64,000 nt of DNA from contig OU862923.1 of NCBI GenBank assembly GCA_917880885.1, positions 29,031,770-29,095,769 on the forward strand, read 5' to 3'. This DNA comes from Limnephilus marmoratus. Lineage: Eukaryota > Arthropoda > Insecta > Trichoptera > Limnephilidae. Below the pieces are notes generated by a model. That model saw only the letters and a list, made by a program, of their open reading frames with translations. It searched no databases and was not told where the DNA came from. This document shows positions 54,376 to 64,000 of the stretch, piece by piece (positions within the stretch are counted from its first letter, which is position 1; each line of letters begins with the position of its first letter). A program made the translations under genes and the position numbers.

Positions 54376-54926
54376 AGAGAAAATTTCTTTAGCACCGTTG
54401 GGATTTAAAATGAAGATGAAACGAAAAAGCGACACTAAAAAGAGACAAACGCATATAGCCCGGGATCATGGATAAGGTTTGTCCAGGTCTTGGTGGCGGA
54501 TACGTTTGCCTAACCACTGCGTGGCGGGCTGGATCGGAGGAGACTGATTGAGGAAGGCCTTTTGACCTCTCCAGCCGGATTCTCCCGACCCTTCGTCTTG
54601 CACCGCAGTGTGAGGAATAGTTTCATACGACCGTCACTCCTGGCCACATTGACTCCCAGATTCCTACCCACCCCCAGATTCCTTCCCATATCTTATTCTC
54701 CTTCCTTTCCCTTAAAAAAACCCTCCACACAGCATCCTCAAAGATGACATAGGGAAATTGTTTTCCTCCGTGCCTCCTATGTGGAGCTAATGTAAAAAAA
54801 TATATTTAGCCTGCTAGAGAATGAGATGGAAAAATCGATATCCTCTTTGTGCATAGTCTCCCCACTCTTGTCTACTTTAGTTTTCTGAAGGTTTCACTTC
54901 TACCGCATGTGAACTGCACACATGTA
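54376..54926 (-). mobile_element. GAAGTGAAA-TIR element split by a LINE tail
   Basis: The two halves are 54376-54462 (AAATTTCTTTAGCACCGTTG to AGAGACAAACGCATATAG) and 54807-54926 (TATTTAGCCTGCTAGAGAAT to GGTTTCACTTCTACCGCATG). Together they make one complete short-form copy, so the LINE-type insert at 54463-54806 came later. Confidence 0.75.
54463..54806 (+). pseudogene. LINE 3' end (second Jockey-like group), nested
   Basis: Starts GGGATCATGGATAAGG, has GTTTGTCCAGGTCTTGG, a frame reading LHRSVRNSFIRPSLLATLTP and then SFPLKKPSTQHPQ, the 3' UTR GAAATTGTTTTCCTCCG and GTGGAGCTAATGTAAAAAAA. The final 100 bp align with the 3' end of the LINE at 36280 (PSTQHPR, GTGTGGAGTTAATG plus poly-A). The short ATAT word may be a target duplication. 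Confidence 0.7.
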
Positions 54927-55311
54927 TATATAATTTTTAATTCAAAAAACTCTCTCACAACAGAATTACACCACCAGAACTACATATAACCAACTTCGTA
55001 AATTTACGTGTGCAAATGCGTAGGTTTACGTGTGTGTAGGTGCCATTAAAAGTTGATACAATGTATTATCATCGACAACGAGTCTATCTGCTGAGTTTCA
55101 GCCCGATCAGATGGCGGGAAGAGGGTAAATTTCCACTTCCAACATTCCACATCATTCACACATTCATTCAATCAAGGAAACAAAAGTGAAATTCAAATAC
55201 TCGAACGTGTATTAAAAAAAAATATATTGAAACAAATTTATTTTTCATGCAACAAATAACAATAAAATAATAATGTCCTTGACTGACAGTACCTACATCA
55301 TCATTAAAAAA
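54927..55311. other. Intergenic stretch without recognised features
   Basis: Nothing recognised. Confidence 0.4.
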
Positions 55312-56186
55312 AGATGCACCACATCGGGAAGCGTATTTCCAAAACCTACACCGGTTCAGTCATTTATTTAGATTTCAATGTCAAAATTTATATTTTAATA
55401 TTTATATTTTCTAATATACTCATTGGAAAATTATTGTATCTAGATTTTAGAACATTTTTTGTTTTCGCTAAATGATAAAAAAATAACCAATATATAGGCA
55501 TATCTATCTATCTATCTTCTATCTATATAAATAATAATGAATCGCCGAAATGTATAAACGCGCATTACTTCCGAATGACTGCACCAAATTGGATAATTCT
55601 TTTTTTTTGTGTTCGTTATTGTCAGGACAAGGTTTGTATAATATAACTATTGGTGAGCTCTGGCATTATGAAATTTGCAATAGGTTGCACGCGAGCTGTT
55701 TGAAAACTGCATGTACCGGGACTGAATGTATGGAATGCGGGAGGGGGGGAGAACCTGGGAGGGGGAGGGGAACGGGGGAAGGGGGGAGTTGAGAGGGTAG
55801 AGGGAAGGTGGAGGAGGCGGAGAGGGAACGAGAGAGCGAAGGGGACGTGGGAGAGGAAGGGGAGGCGGAAAGGGAAAGGGAAGAATGGGAAAGGACACGC
55901 AGGGAGAAACAATTCCTTTATTAAATGGCATGGCAACGCATGCCGGGTACCAGCTAGTTTACAATATATGGGAATGAAATCAAAATTTAAATATTTAGAA
56001 ACAAAATTATTAACTCATCTAATGTATACATTGGAAAGATTATTTTATTTAGATATTAGAAAAAAAATGTTTTTGGAAAGTGATAAAAAATAACCAATAC
56101 AGAGGTGTATTTAAAATGTAAATTGTCGCTACCGCTACTGAACCGTTATAGGTTTTGGAAATATACCATCAGGAATGCATCGTCAA
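55312..56186. mobile_element. TIR element with a Helitron inside
   Basis: Inverted blocks TATTTCCAAAACCTACACCG (55336) and CGGTTATAGGTTTTGGAAA... (56148), continuing with GGTTCAGT / ACTGAACC and GATGCA / TGCATC. Inside, two diverged direct copies are seen (CATTGGAAAATTATTGTATC to AAAATAACCAATATATAGG, and CATTGGAAAGATTATTTTAT to AAAATAACCAATACAGAGG). A Helitron occupies 55503-55957. Confidence 0.6.
55503..55957 (+). mobile_element. Helitron-like element
   Basis: Starts TCTATCTATCTATCTTC after A and ends CATGCCGGGTACCAGCTAG before T. Shares GAATCGCCGAAATGTA, GACTGCACCAAATTGGATAA and TTGTCAGGACAAGG with the element at 46155 in inverse. The G-rich block on this strand matches the C-rich block there. 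ORFs in it are by-products. Confidence 0.85.
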
Positions 56187-56695
56187 TTTTGTCTAAAGTA
56201 ACCGTTAGTTGAATTCATTGATATCTTTACTACGGCGTCTCATCAATGTCTGATCTTTAAATTGCGGTACGTACGGACGTCGCGACGCCACCATAAGTAA
56301 ACGTCCTTCACTTCATTCCAATTTCCCTCCGCCATAATGCCTTTTTTCTGTCTCGGGCCTTTTGCCTTTCACCTTTCAGCCGGGTGGATTAAAAATTCAC
56401 AACTGCAGTAAAGGCTCTATATATTAGCCCCGCCCTTAACCCCCCCACTCCCCCTCCCCCTGTGACCCAACCCTCTGTGCTCCTGTTACTGGCCGTGTCT
56501 TCCGGTGCACGTCTGTGACCCGGCATTTGCAGCGGTCGGTAACCCCTGCTGCAGGGGAGTCAAATTACATCAAAGAAATGTCTTAACCATAAAGAAAAAT
56601 ATTGAATGTATGTTTATAGCAGTCAAAAATCTCGAGTGGTGAAGTCTGGCATCACGAAATTTGCAAAGTTTTTTCTTTCTTGAATTTCGAAGGAA
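56187..56695. other. Intergenic stretch with a C-rich patch
   Basis: CCCCCCCACTCCCCCTCCCC at about 56440. No feature recognised. Confidence 0.4.
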
Positions 56696-56895
56696 GGGTT
56701 GTTTAAAAAAAATTATGAATTCATCATTGTATTTTAAATTAATTTTCACGTTCTGTGTAAGTTCTATTCAAATTCCGTGATTATTTCGATTTCATGCAGT
56801 AACTGGCCTATAATGATATAATAACAGAACTTGAATAGAACCTCCACAGAATGTGAAAATTAACTCCAAATTCATCAAATTTTTTGAAACAACCC
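56696..56895. mobile_element. 200-bp MITE with about 90-bp TIRs
   Basis: Ends GGGTTGTTTAAAAAAAATT and AAATTTTTTGAAACAACCC. The arms continue AATTAATTTTCACGTTCTGT / ACAGAATGTGAAAATTAACT and AAGTTCTATTCAAATTCCGT / ACAGAACTTGAATAGAAC. The unique centre is only about 20 bp. Related to 13676-13985. Confidence 0.85.
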
Positions 56896-56975
56896 AAGTC
56901 TCGTGGACAGTGGAACTCGCATCAAAAACGTGACTTTTTATTTTCTCTTTTTTAATTTAACTAACGAACTAACCA

Positions 56976-57190
56976 TCATGCCGTTTCCCCGCAGGGGTAG
57001 GCAGAGAGGATGGACCGCCAAACAACTCGGTCTTGGCACACACTCTTTGCCTCATTCACATTCAACATCGTCTCATACACACTCTTCTATTATTCTGACT
57101 CTTGACATGGCCCGACTCAAGTATCTGATTCACCGGATCGTGCCTTGTCTTCCTCGGGCATCCCCGACTTCTTATTACATTTACATTTCC
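56976..57190. repeat. Dispersed repeat of unknown class
   Basis: CATGCCGTTTCCCCGCAGGG, GTAGGCAGAG, GATGGACCGCCA, TTATTCTGACTCTTGACATG. A shorter relative is at 28557-28640. I recall the opening word as a common dispersed sequence in insect genomes, but cannot assign a family. Confidence 0.4.
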
Positions 57191-57612
57191 GTCGTATATT
57201 CTTCTTATACTACTTATTTTATTAAAAACCAAATTTCCCCTAAAACCGTATATTTTACGTAAAATTATTTTTATTTCAAATAAGGAATAATACAATTTGT
57301 CCATAGAAATGTAACCATTTCGATTACAATTCTTTTTTCAAACTTTTTCAGGCCCATAGATACCATAATATTGATTACTCCGGTATGACAACTCGTAGTA
57401 GTAACTAGTAATTATGATCATGCTAACTCTGACGAATAAAATATAGTATCTACATGGACACTATCTTGAACCGGAACCGGAAAGTACAAACAAATTTACA
57501 GATAGATGAAATGCTAAATGGTCGAGTTAAAACAAGACTTCGCTACGCTCAGTAAATAATTATTTATTTTACTTTACTCTCAAAAAACTCACGAAGTATA
57601 TTTTAATCCATA
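57191..57612. other. Intergenic stretch without recognised features
   Basis: Nothing recognised. Confidence 0.4.
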
Positions 57613-58230
57613 CTAGCTGACCCGACGAACTTCGTACCGCCTCAGAATTAATAACCGTTGTGTTAACTTATTAGCTGAATTAAATTCAGTTTTTTTATTA
57701 AGTTAAAAATTACACAATGAAGCAATTATCGATGTGTTGTGTTTTGTTTTTGTCAGTATTAGAGATGGCGTTGTGTACGGATTTATATTTTATGTGATTT
57801 TCTTACTTTTCCTTATTATAATTATAATATTTTCCTTTGAAGGGGGTGCAGAGTGCAGACGTAAGTTCACCGTTTGTCTCATTTTCGACTATTGACATTT
57901 AGTGTGTAAGAAAGAGGGGCAGCATTATATATTTAAGAACAAAAGCAAAACAATCCGCGCATTGACATTTGACGTTTTTGAATTTTTGGAACTCACAAAC
58001 TATTTTATATTATTTTTATCACAATATTGCTGCAGCTCTATCAATATATTCGTTCATACGAAATGTATGAGGAAAAGAATTTTCTTCATAATTTTTTTTC
58101 GTGAATTTTTCCGATGTTTTAATAGCTATTCTGCTATTCGGGGCGGAGACAAATTCAATAAATCAAAGATCATAAAAATCGGTCCAGCCGTTCTTGAGTT
58201 ATAAATTGTGTAACTAACCCGAATTTGTTT
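57613..58230 (-). mobile_element. Helitron-like element
   Basis: After A (57612), CTAGCTGACCCGACGAACTT is the inverse of the 3' end ...CGGGTCAGCTAG. Near the other side AAAATCGGTCCAGCCGTTCT then TGAGTTATAAATTG is the conserved 5' block of insect Helitrons in inverse. The 5' TC tip could not be fixed, so the right border is approximate. Non-coding. Confidence 0.65.
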
Positions 58231-59810
58231 TATATATTAATATTTATCAATTTGAGAAAAAAAATAAATAATCAACACTTGACATATTTATCTCCGCCGC
58301 ACCGGTAACCAAAATTGGAACTAACAACGTATATACAAAAAACTAACTGCGCTCGCGACTGCGTGTGTCGACTGCATGTCGATCATCTGTACACGGAAAA
58401 ATAATATAAACGAAACCGGGAGGCACTAAAATACATCGATAAATTTATAAGAAGTTATTGTATTTGTAATTTTAACTGACAAATTAATAAATACAGTAAT
58501 TTCAACGAAAACATTTTGTCAATTGATTATTTTTATTCGATCGACAATTTTAACGTAATGAAAAACAGGCAAATGTAGAGAAAATCTTTTCGCCGAGTAT
58601 AATATTATTACTAGGTAAATTATTATTGCATTTCTCACAGAAATCTGTCGTGATGTGACATAGTTTATTCCTTCTTTGTGGTGTAAAATTTTCCTAGCGC
58701 TCTCCGAACTTTAGCTCAACTTCATAAGTTAAATTCAATCTACCTCCCTTGTCCAAACACTCTAACAGTTAAAGAAACAGCCTCCCAACGACCTCCTCGA
58801 GAAGAACAATAAACTTGTTTTACATAGCATTGTCGTGTTGCATTTTTACAGTTTGGGGTGAATTTCACCCCTACCCGCTTTATGCTGTTTCAGAGACCAC
58901 CCTTGAATGAGATCATACACCGAAATCCTTTCATGGGAAATGTTCGGTAAATATTTTACAGGACTAATGCTGAAGGGTTATATTATGTTATTTTCAGAAT
59001 ATCATAATAGTTTTATAATAACTACCTACACACCACTATCTGTCGTGTCACAGTTGGTACAAAACTAAGTAAAACAGTTGTTGTTAAGTTGAAAATTTGT
59101 TTTTTAGACTATTATTTAATGTAATACATGATCAAAAGTTTATAAAGAGAAGATTTTAATTCAAAGCTATAAACAGATTTTAATTTTTTTCTAATTCACG
59201 AAATTTTTTGGTTGAAGAAATATAAATGTACTGGGAAAAGCTTTTAAACGAGATAAGTGATATCCCGTGTCAGTCTGGCATGCAAGTTTATTTTTATGAA
59301 AATTTTATTCGGCATTTGCTCAATTGATATTTTTGTATTGATAAATTAGCCTAGAGTTTCATGAAAAACTAACAGCAAAACGATGTCTAAATTCTGACAT
59401 AGTCTGAATATTTTTTGATAGAGTGAAAATTCATGAAAGAAAATTCTGAAAATATGTTTTAAATATATATAGCCCTATAGCGATCACGTCAGTTTTATCC
59501 ATAGAGATGGAGCGTGTGATCAATAGTGCTCACATACCTCAAGAAGACCAAAATTATCAACGACCGTCGATTCGGATTCCGGCGGAACCGCTTGTGCGGT
59601 GATCTTCGCGCGTATGTGACGCATTTTGGGGGTGAGACCCAAACACAAACAAAACATCACTGCTTGAGGAAGACAAGCATTCTTTATTCCTTTTTAAAAT
59701 TAGTCATATTATTAAACCAAACAAATTTTATGCGGGATTTAGTTCTAAAGTTGGACGGCCTGGTACGTAGAGATATTTCTGGGTGCTTGATTTTTTCCTT
59801 GTTGACAATC
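58231..59810. other. Intergenic stretch without recognised features
   Basis: AT-rich; no coding similarity recognised. Short frames at 59526-59816 lack known motifs. Confidence 0.4.
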
Positions 59811-60690
59811 TACTAGGCTTGTTCACGAAGTACTGTGACCATAAAGGGCTGTGGTTTTTTTTGTTTTTTGGGGGTTGGCAGCACTGAGTGGTGAAAGGGG
59901 GTCTCCTGACCAGAGCGAGCATCGCAAGAACATGATAGTACGTGAACTCACGTTGTAGTGTCCAGTAGCGTGCAAGATGTCGACAAAAACTCCCGCCGAG
60001 TGCTATTACCCGCGTTTTACTGACGGAAGGAATAACACAACACGAAAAGGGGTGAGGATTTCTCAGTGACTATTGTGACTGGAGATGATAGTGGGTGATT
60101 CATTACACGCCTGGAAAAAAAAACAGTCGTCAAAGTGACGTCACACCAATTCCCCAACTGCCAAAAAATTCAAAACCACAAAATCATGGCCACAGTGTTT
60201 TGAGGCTGAAAAGGCATCATTTTGGTGGAATGTTTGCCTCAACTGGGGACCATCTAAGCACAAGGATATTGTCATAAACTAAAAAAAACAAAAAGAGCAT
60301 TCAAACAAAAGTAGAGAAATGCTGACCAGAGAAGTGTGCTTGTTTCACGAAAACGTCCGTCCTCACACAGCCTTAGCCACCAATACGATATTGGACTCAT
60401 TTTGATGGGATGTTTTGAACCACCCCCGTGTTTCCCTGACTTGGCCTCTTCAGATTATCACCTGTTCACCTCTTTGAAGGCAATCATGGATAAGAATAAA
60501 TTTTCAACCAACCAGAGGAGAGTAAAAAGAAACTTGTGCCACGGCTCACCACATGTATTAAACGGGATGGCGATTATGAAGAAAAATAGTCGACAAGTGT
60601 ATCAACAATTAATGTCCTGTATTTTTAAGTATAAAAATCTAGTGCACTTACGTTATGAACATCCCTCCTAATTTTGTTTGCATTTCTCAA
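59811..60690 (+). pseudogene. mariner transposase relic
   Basis: From about 60070 the three frames together give TGDDSG..IHYTP (first catalytic D region), HTNSP..KKFKTTKSWPQCFE, REMLTREVCLFHENVRPHTA (second D region, here HEN rather than the usual HDN) and PDLASSDYHLFTSLKAIMDK (usual third motif PDLAPSDYHLF). The C-terminus is at about 60670. This is a Tc1/mariner D,D34D transposase broken by several frameshifts and stops. GGCTTGTTCACGAAGTACTG at 59816 resembles a mariner 5' tip and sets the inferred start; no right TIR was found. Confidence 0.75.
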
Positions 60691-60844
60691 ACCAAACATT
60701 TTTTTGCACATCAGTGGCTTTTTGACATTAGCACCAATTTATTGTTACGCGGATGACAGTACAATTCATGATAGCTTAAAACCTCCAAAAAGCATTCAAG
60801 CTCCATAGGTTCGGAGGGCTTTTAAGCAGAGAATGTGAATGCGT

Positions 60845-61090
60845 TGGCCTTTCTACAGCGTGGAGGGCCGGATCAGGAGAGACTGGTTGAGGGAGACCTA
60901 ACTTGACTTCTCCAGCCGGACTTAAGACATACGTCCGTCACTTCTGGACAAATCGAGCCTCGGATTTCTAACCACCCCTCATACCTTTTTCCTTCTCAGA
61001 ACTTCCAATCCTTAATTTCCCTAAAAAGACCCTCAACACAGCATCCTAAATATGACATAGGCACTGATGAAGTTTTTTTTCAGGGCCTCC
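60845..61090 (+). pseudogene. LINE 3' end (second Jockey-like group)
   Basis: GCGTGGAGGGCCGGATCAGG, CTTCTCCAGCCGGAC, CGTCCGTCACTTCTGGAC, CCCTAAAAAGACCCTC, ACACAGCATCCTAAATATGA and TTTTTTTTCAGGGCCTCCTC, in the same order as 42940 and 54463. Diverged, with the terminal hairpin mostly lost. Confidence 0.6.
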
Positions 61091-61384
61091 TCAGAGTGCT
61101 GACATTCAGAAAATGGTATTATTGATAGTCGTAGTTGTAGCCGAATTTTTTTTATTTTTTTTGTATAATCAGTTTTTTTGTATGAAAAATTTCAGAATGT
61201 TTCAGTTTGGCGGTGTGCCGCACCGATTTCCTGAAAAATCTTCATACAAAACACCGATTTTTGAAAAAAAAAAGTATTTTTCGCATACGACAACATCCAT
61301 GATGCCATTTTTTTTAATATTAGCACCCTAGCACACCCAAAAGTCACGAGCCGCCACTGCTCCCGTGTCGAGTAATGTAAAAAA
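61091..61384. mobile_element. Possible hAT-like MITE, right end only
   Basis: GTCACGAGCCGCCACTG at 61343-61359 is the inverse of a CAGTGGCGGCTCGTGAC tip, common in hAT MITEs. A matching left tip is not clear (CAGAGTGCTGAC at 61092 is a weak candidate). Confidence 0.4.
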
Positions 61385-61387
61385 AAA

Positions 61388-61609
61388 TCGAGTGCAGTTC
61401 ACAAGCGGTAGAAGTGAAACTTTACCCACACAATCTCAACCAATAAGAGCCTTGAAAAGTGAGCACGTAGGTACTGTACGTAGGAAAGATTTCATTCTAT
61501 CTTATTCTCTCGCAGGCTAAATCCTATATATGTATTTGTTTGTCTCTTTTTAGTGTCACTTGTTTCCGTTTCATCGAGTTCCAAATCACGACGGTGCTAA
61601 AGAAGTTTC
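61388..61609 (+). mobile_element. GAAGTGAAA-TIR element, variant
   Basis: GAGTGCAGTTCACAAGCGG, TAGAAGTGAAACTTTACC, CTCAACCAATAAGAGCCTTG, TATTCTCTCGCAGGCTAAAT and AAAGAAGTTTCACT, in order. The interior has the CTCAACCAAT module of the rearranged copy at 28697 instead of the GAGTGGGGAGG module. Confidence 0.75.
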
Positions 61610-62204
61610 ACTACAATAAAGTCAGTTACGTAGTGAAAATTAAGGTTCGTTCATTAGTTCATATTTCGAATTTCGATAGCCTGCGCGGTAATGTTTATAA
61701 AACTGTACACCCAATACAGTGTAATAAATTTCTCTCATAAAATACTGACTGTGTTTAAATTTAAAGGGAATATTGTTAAAGCTATTTGCAGTTCATTGTT
61801 TATCAACCAGAACTCAATGGGAGGCTGTGTAATAAATAACAATGTATTGTATGCACGTTCAGATAAGCTTCGTAGCTCTTCAAATGAGTTTATATTGGGA
61901 AGTTTGCCGTTCCCTGTTCATGTATAGACAGAGTCGGATCAATATCTAATTATAAAGTTGAAATGGGACCGGGATGGCCCGACAGAGTTCAAATAGCAAT
62001 AATGCCGGGACTTGCTCTCCAAACCATGATCCAAAACGGAGTTATTGTTTAAATATTCTACGCGTTGCCCCAGAATACCATAGACGAGATCTCAGTTGTG
62101 AAGTGATCGAATTAAAACGTGAAGGAAAGTACATAAGTGGGAGTATTATATAAACAATCAGAGTATCCTAAAACAATTAGGAGATGATTTTGTACCTGCA
62201 ATTT
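61610..62204. other. Unassigned stretch before the terminal LINE
   Basis: A frame at 61691-61927 (ICSSLFINQNSMGGCVINN) has no known motif. Part may belong to the LINE 5' region. Confidence 0.35.
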
Positions 62205-64000
62205 TGTGCCGCTAAATTTCGAAGAGTCAACTTTTCAAAAACCAAGTTCCGGAATGTATAAATTCAATCAACAAAAACAGCTAATGCAATTGAATTAACA
62301 TTCAACCACAATAACTGTAATTATCTGATATTAGCTATATATAGATCACCTTCTTTAAATGAATCACTCTTCACTAACGAACTTAATTCATTTTTTAAAA
62401 CGGCTAACAAAAATAACTTCAACTTTTCAATATTAACTGGAGATATCAATATAAACATTAACGAAAATAACAAAAGAACAAACTCTATAAATGAATACTT
62501 AGATTGTTTGTCATGTGCAGGTTATCAGTCATATATAAACTCACCAACAAGAGAAAATCTGAATAATTCCACGACTCTAGATCACATATTTGTAAAAACA
62601 CACAAACACGTTAAAACTACTTCCTCAACTCTAAAAACAAATATTACTGACCACTACCCAACATTTTACGGACACAACATCTTAAACTCAAATTTAAAAG
62701 AATATTCTGATTCTGTTGAAAAAAATGATATTAATTACGTCACACTAAACAATCTACTTCAATCAGAAAAATGGGACAATATACTCTCAACATATAACCC
62801 ATATTCAGCATTAGAACTATTTTACAAAACCTTACAATATTACATTTCGAAATGCACTAATAAAATTGTTATCACTAATAGAAAATATAAAAAAATTAAA
62901 CCATGGATCACTGTAGGACTAATAGTCTCCATTAAACAAAGAGATAAACTATACAGAGAGATGTTAAATTATCAAAAAGCCTGTCAAAAAAATAATGTAA
63001 TAATAATGTCTTTTATGAAAACTAAATATTTAATGTACAGAAATTTACTCAATAGGTTAATAAGAAGTTGTAAAAAGAAATACTTTTGTGAACAAATTGA
63101 TAATGCAAAAAATGATACTAAAAAAAATGGAATATAATTAACGAAATAATGAACAAAAAAAAAATAATATCAACTGATGTGAATGAGATTAAAATAAACA
63201 ACAATATTATTACTGACAAATCGACAATTGCAGAAAATTTTAACAACTTCTTTACAAATGTAGTAGATCAAGTACTTGAATCTTCTAGTAAAATTGATAA
63301 TACAACGCCCGTAGACTCATCTTTGCATTCAATCTCAACTTACGACACAATTAACTCCTTAGAATATTTTTCACCCATCACAACAAATGAAATTGATAAA
63401 CATATTGACGGTCTTAAATCAACAAATTCTACAGGAATGGACGGTTTATCAGGTAACACACTAAAAAAAATTAAACAATATATTTTAACTCCTTTGCTAC
63501 ACATCTTTAATATATCCCTAAAAGAGGGACATTTTCCTGAACAATTTAAAATCTCCACCATAATACCAATTCACAAATCGGGTGAAAAGCACATATTAGA
63601 CAATTATAGACCTATCTCTTTAGTTTCAAACCTCTCAAAAATATTTGAAAAATTTATCAAAAGTAGAGTATTGAATTACCTAGAACAAAACAAAATTCTG
63701 TCCCAAAATCAATATGGCTTTAGAAGTAAGCTAAGCACTGAAGATGCAATATTCGATTTGACAAAAAAATTATACACATCTGTTGATCAAAACAAAAAAA
63801 GTCTAGCTATATTTCTAGACTTAAGAAAAGCCTTTGACACGGTAAATCACAATATACTTATAAAAAAAATTAATCAAATAGGTTTCAAAAAAGATACATT
63901 AAAAATTCTCACTAACTATCTCAAAGACAGAAAACAAAAAACAAAAATTGGGAATTTTTATAGTTCTGAAACAAGTATAAAACATGGAGTACCACAGGGT
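62205..64000 (+). pseudogene. LINE ORF2: APE endonuclease and N-terminal RT (runs off window)
   Basis: Endonuclease part: ECINSINKNS (62248, other frame), then NYLILAIYRSPSLNESLF, FSILTGDININI, TTLDHIFVKTH and NITDHYPTF, which carry the GD, DH and SDH-type motifs of apurinic-like endonucleases. A linker follows (KKIKPWITVGLI). After a one-base shift near 63117-63130 the RT begins: GLKSTNSTGMDGLSGNTLKK, STIIPIHKSGEKHILDNYRP, NQYGFRSKLSTEDAIFDLT, IFLDLRKAFDTVNHNIL and GVPQG at the right edge. This is a Jockey/I/CR1-type ORF2. At least two frameshifts make it inactive, though long stretches remain open, so it is comparatively young. Confidence 0.85.

Noticed and set aside
62205..64000. LTR retrotransposon or virus-derived pol
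   Set aside because: The APE-type endonuclease precedes the RT, and FLDLRKAFDTVNH is of the LINE type; no protease, integrase or LTR is seen.

Overview
The window reads as a gene-poor, AT-rich stretch of an arthropod nuclear genome, most likely an insect. This is inferred from the transposable-element types and from the many TAGGTACCTA-like words; I cannot name the order. There are no operons, no convincing host exon-intron structure and no long intact host ORF. Almost every supportable feature is a transposable element, a fragment of one, or a simple or tandem repeat. Most open reading frames are either decayed reverse transcriptase or transposase or chance frames in repeats.

Layout. 1-8.5 kb: a piggyBac-like (TTAA) MITE cut by the window edge, two LINE 3' pieces, a hAT element with a zinc-finger transposase remnant and an 8-bp target duplication inside one LINE's 3' UTR, and a TTAA MITE nested in a Harbinger-like MITE. 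9.5-14.4 kb: a LINE 3' end, a tRNA-promoter element, a Helitron-like end and a foldback element. 15.1-18.8 kb: the longest coding relic, a frameshifted early-branching non-LTR retrotransposon (R2-superfamily-like, YMDD, C-terminal CCHC). 18.8-28.6 kb: a mariner-type MITE, two hAT MITEs of one family, three LINE 3' fragments and a tRNA-derived SINE. 30.5-38.9 kb: long-TIR MITEs, a 615-bp perfect (TTTA)n array, an inverted-repeat unit holding a tRNA-like gene, a 1-kb hAT-type element with a perfect 8-bp TSD, a 65-bp satellite split by a LINE, and more tRNA-promoter elements. 39-49 kb: more MITEs, a large palindrome, a SINE interrupted by a Helitron, and a TTAA MITE that received three later insertions. 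49.5-61.6 kb: a 1.15-kb hAT element with two opposed tRNA-like units, two Helitron-like elements, a mariner relic and LINE tails. 62.2-64 kb: the endonuclease and start of the RT of a LINE that runs off the right edge.

How the parts relate. The value of the window is its layering. Insertions nest inside one another, several with clean target-site duplications (8 bp for hAT, TTAA for piggyBac-like, TA for mariner-like, TTA for Harbinger-like, none for Helitron), so a relative order of insertions can be read. Many LINE copies end in a short hairpin followed by an (TAAA)n, (A)n or (ATT)n tail. Several families carry tRNA-type A and B boxes, including one family in which the Pol III promoter lies inside a TIR-bounded element. 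I did not find a defence system, gene cluster or other functional system; the most interesting signals are these composite and nested mobile elements.
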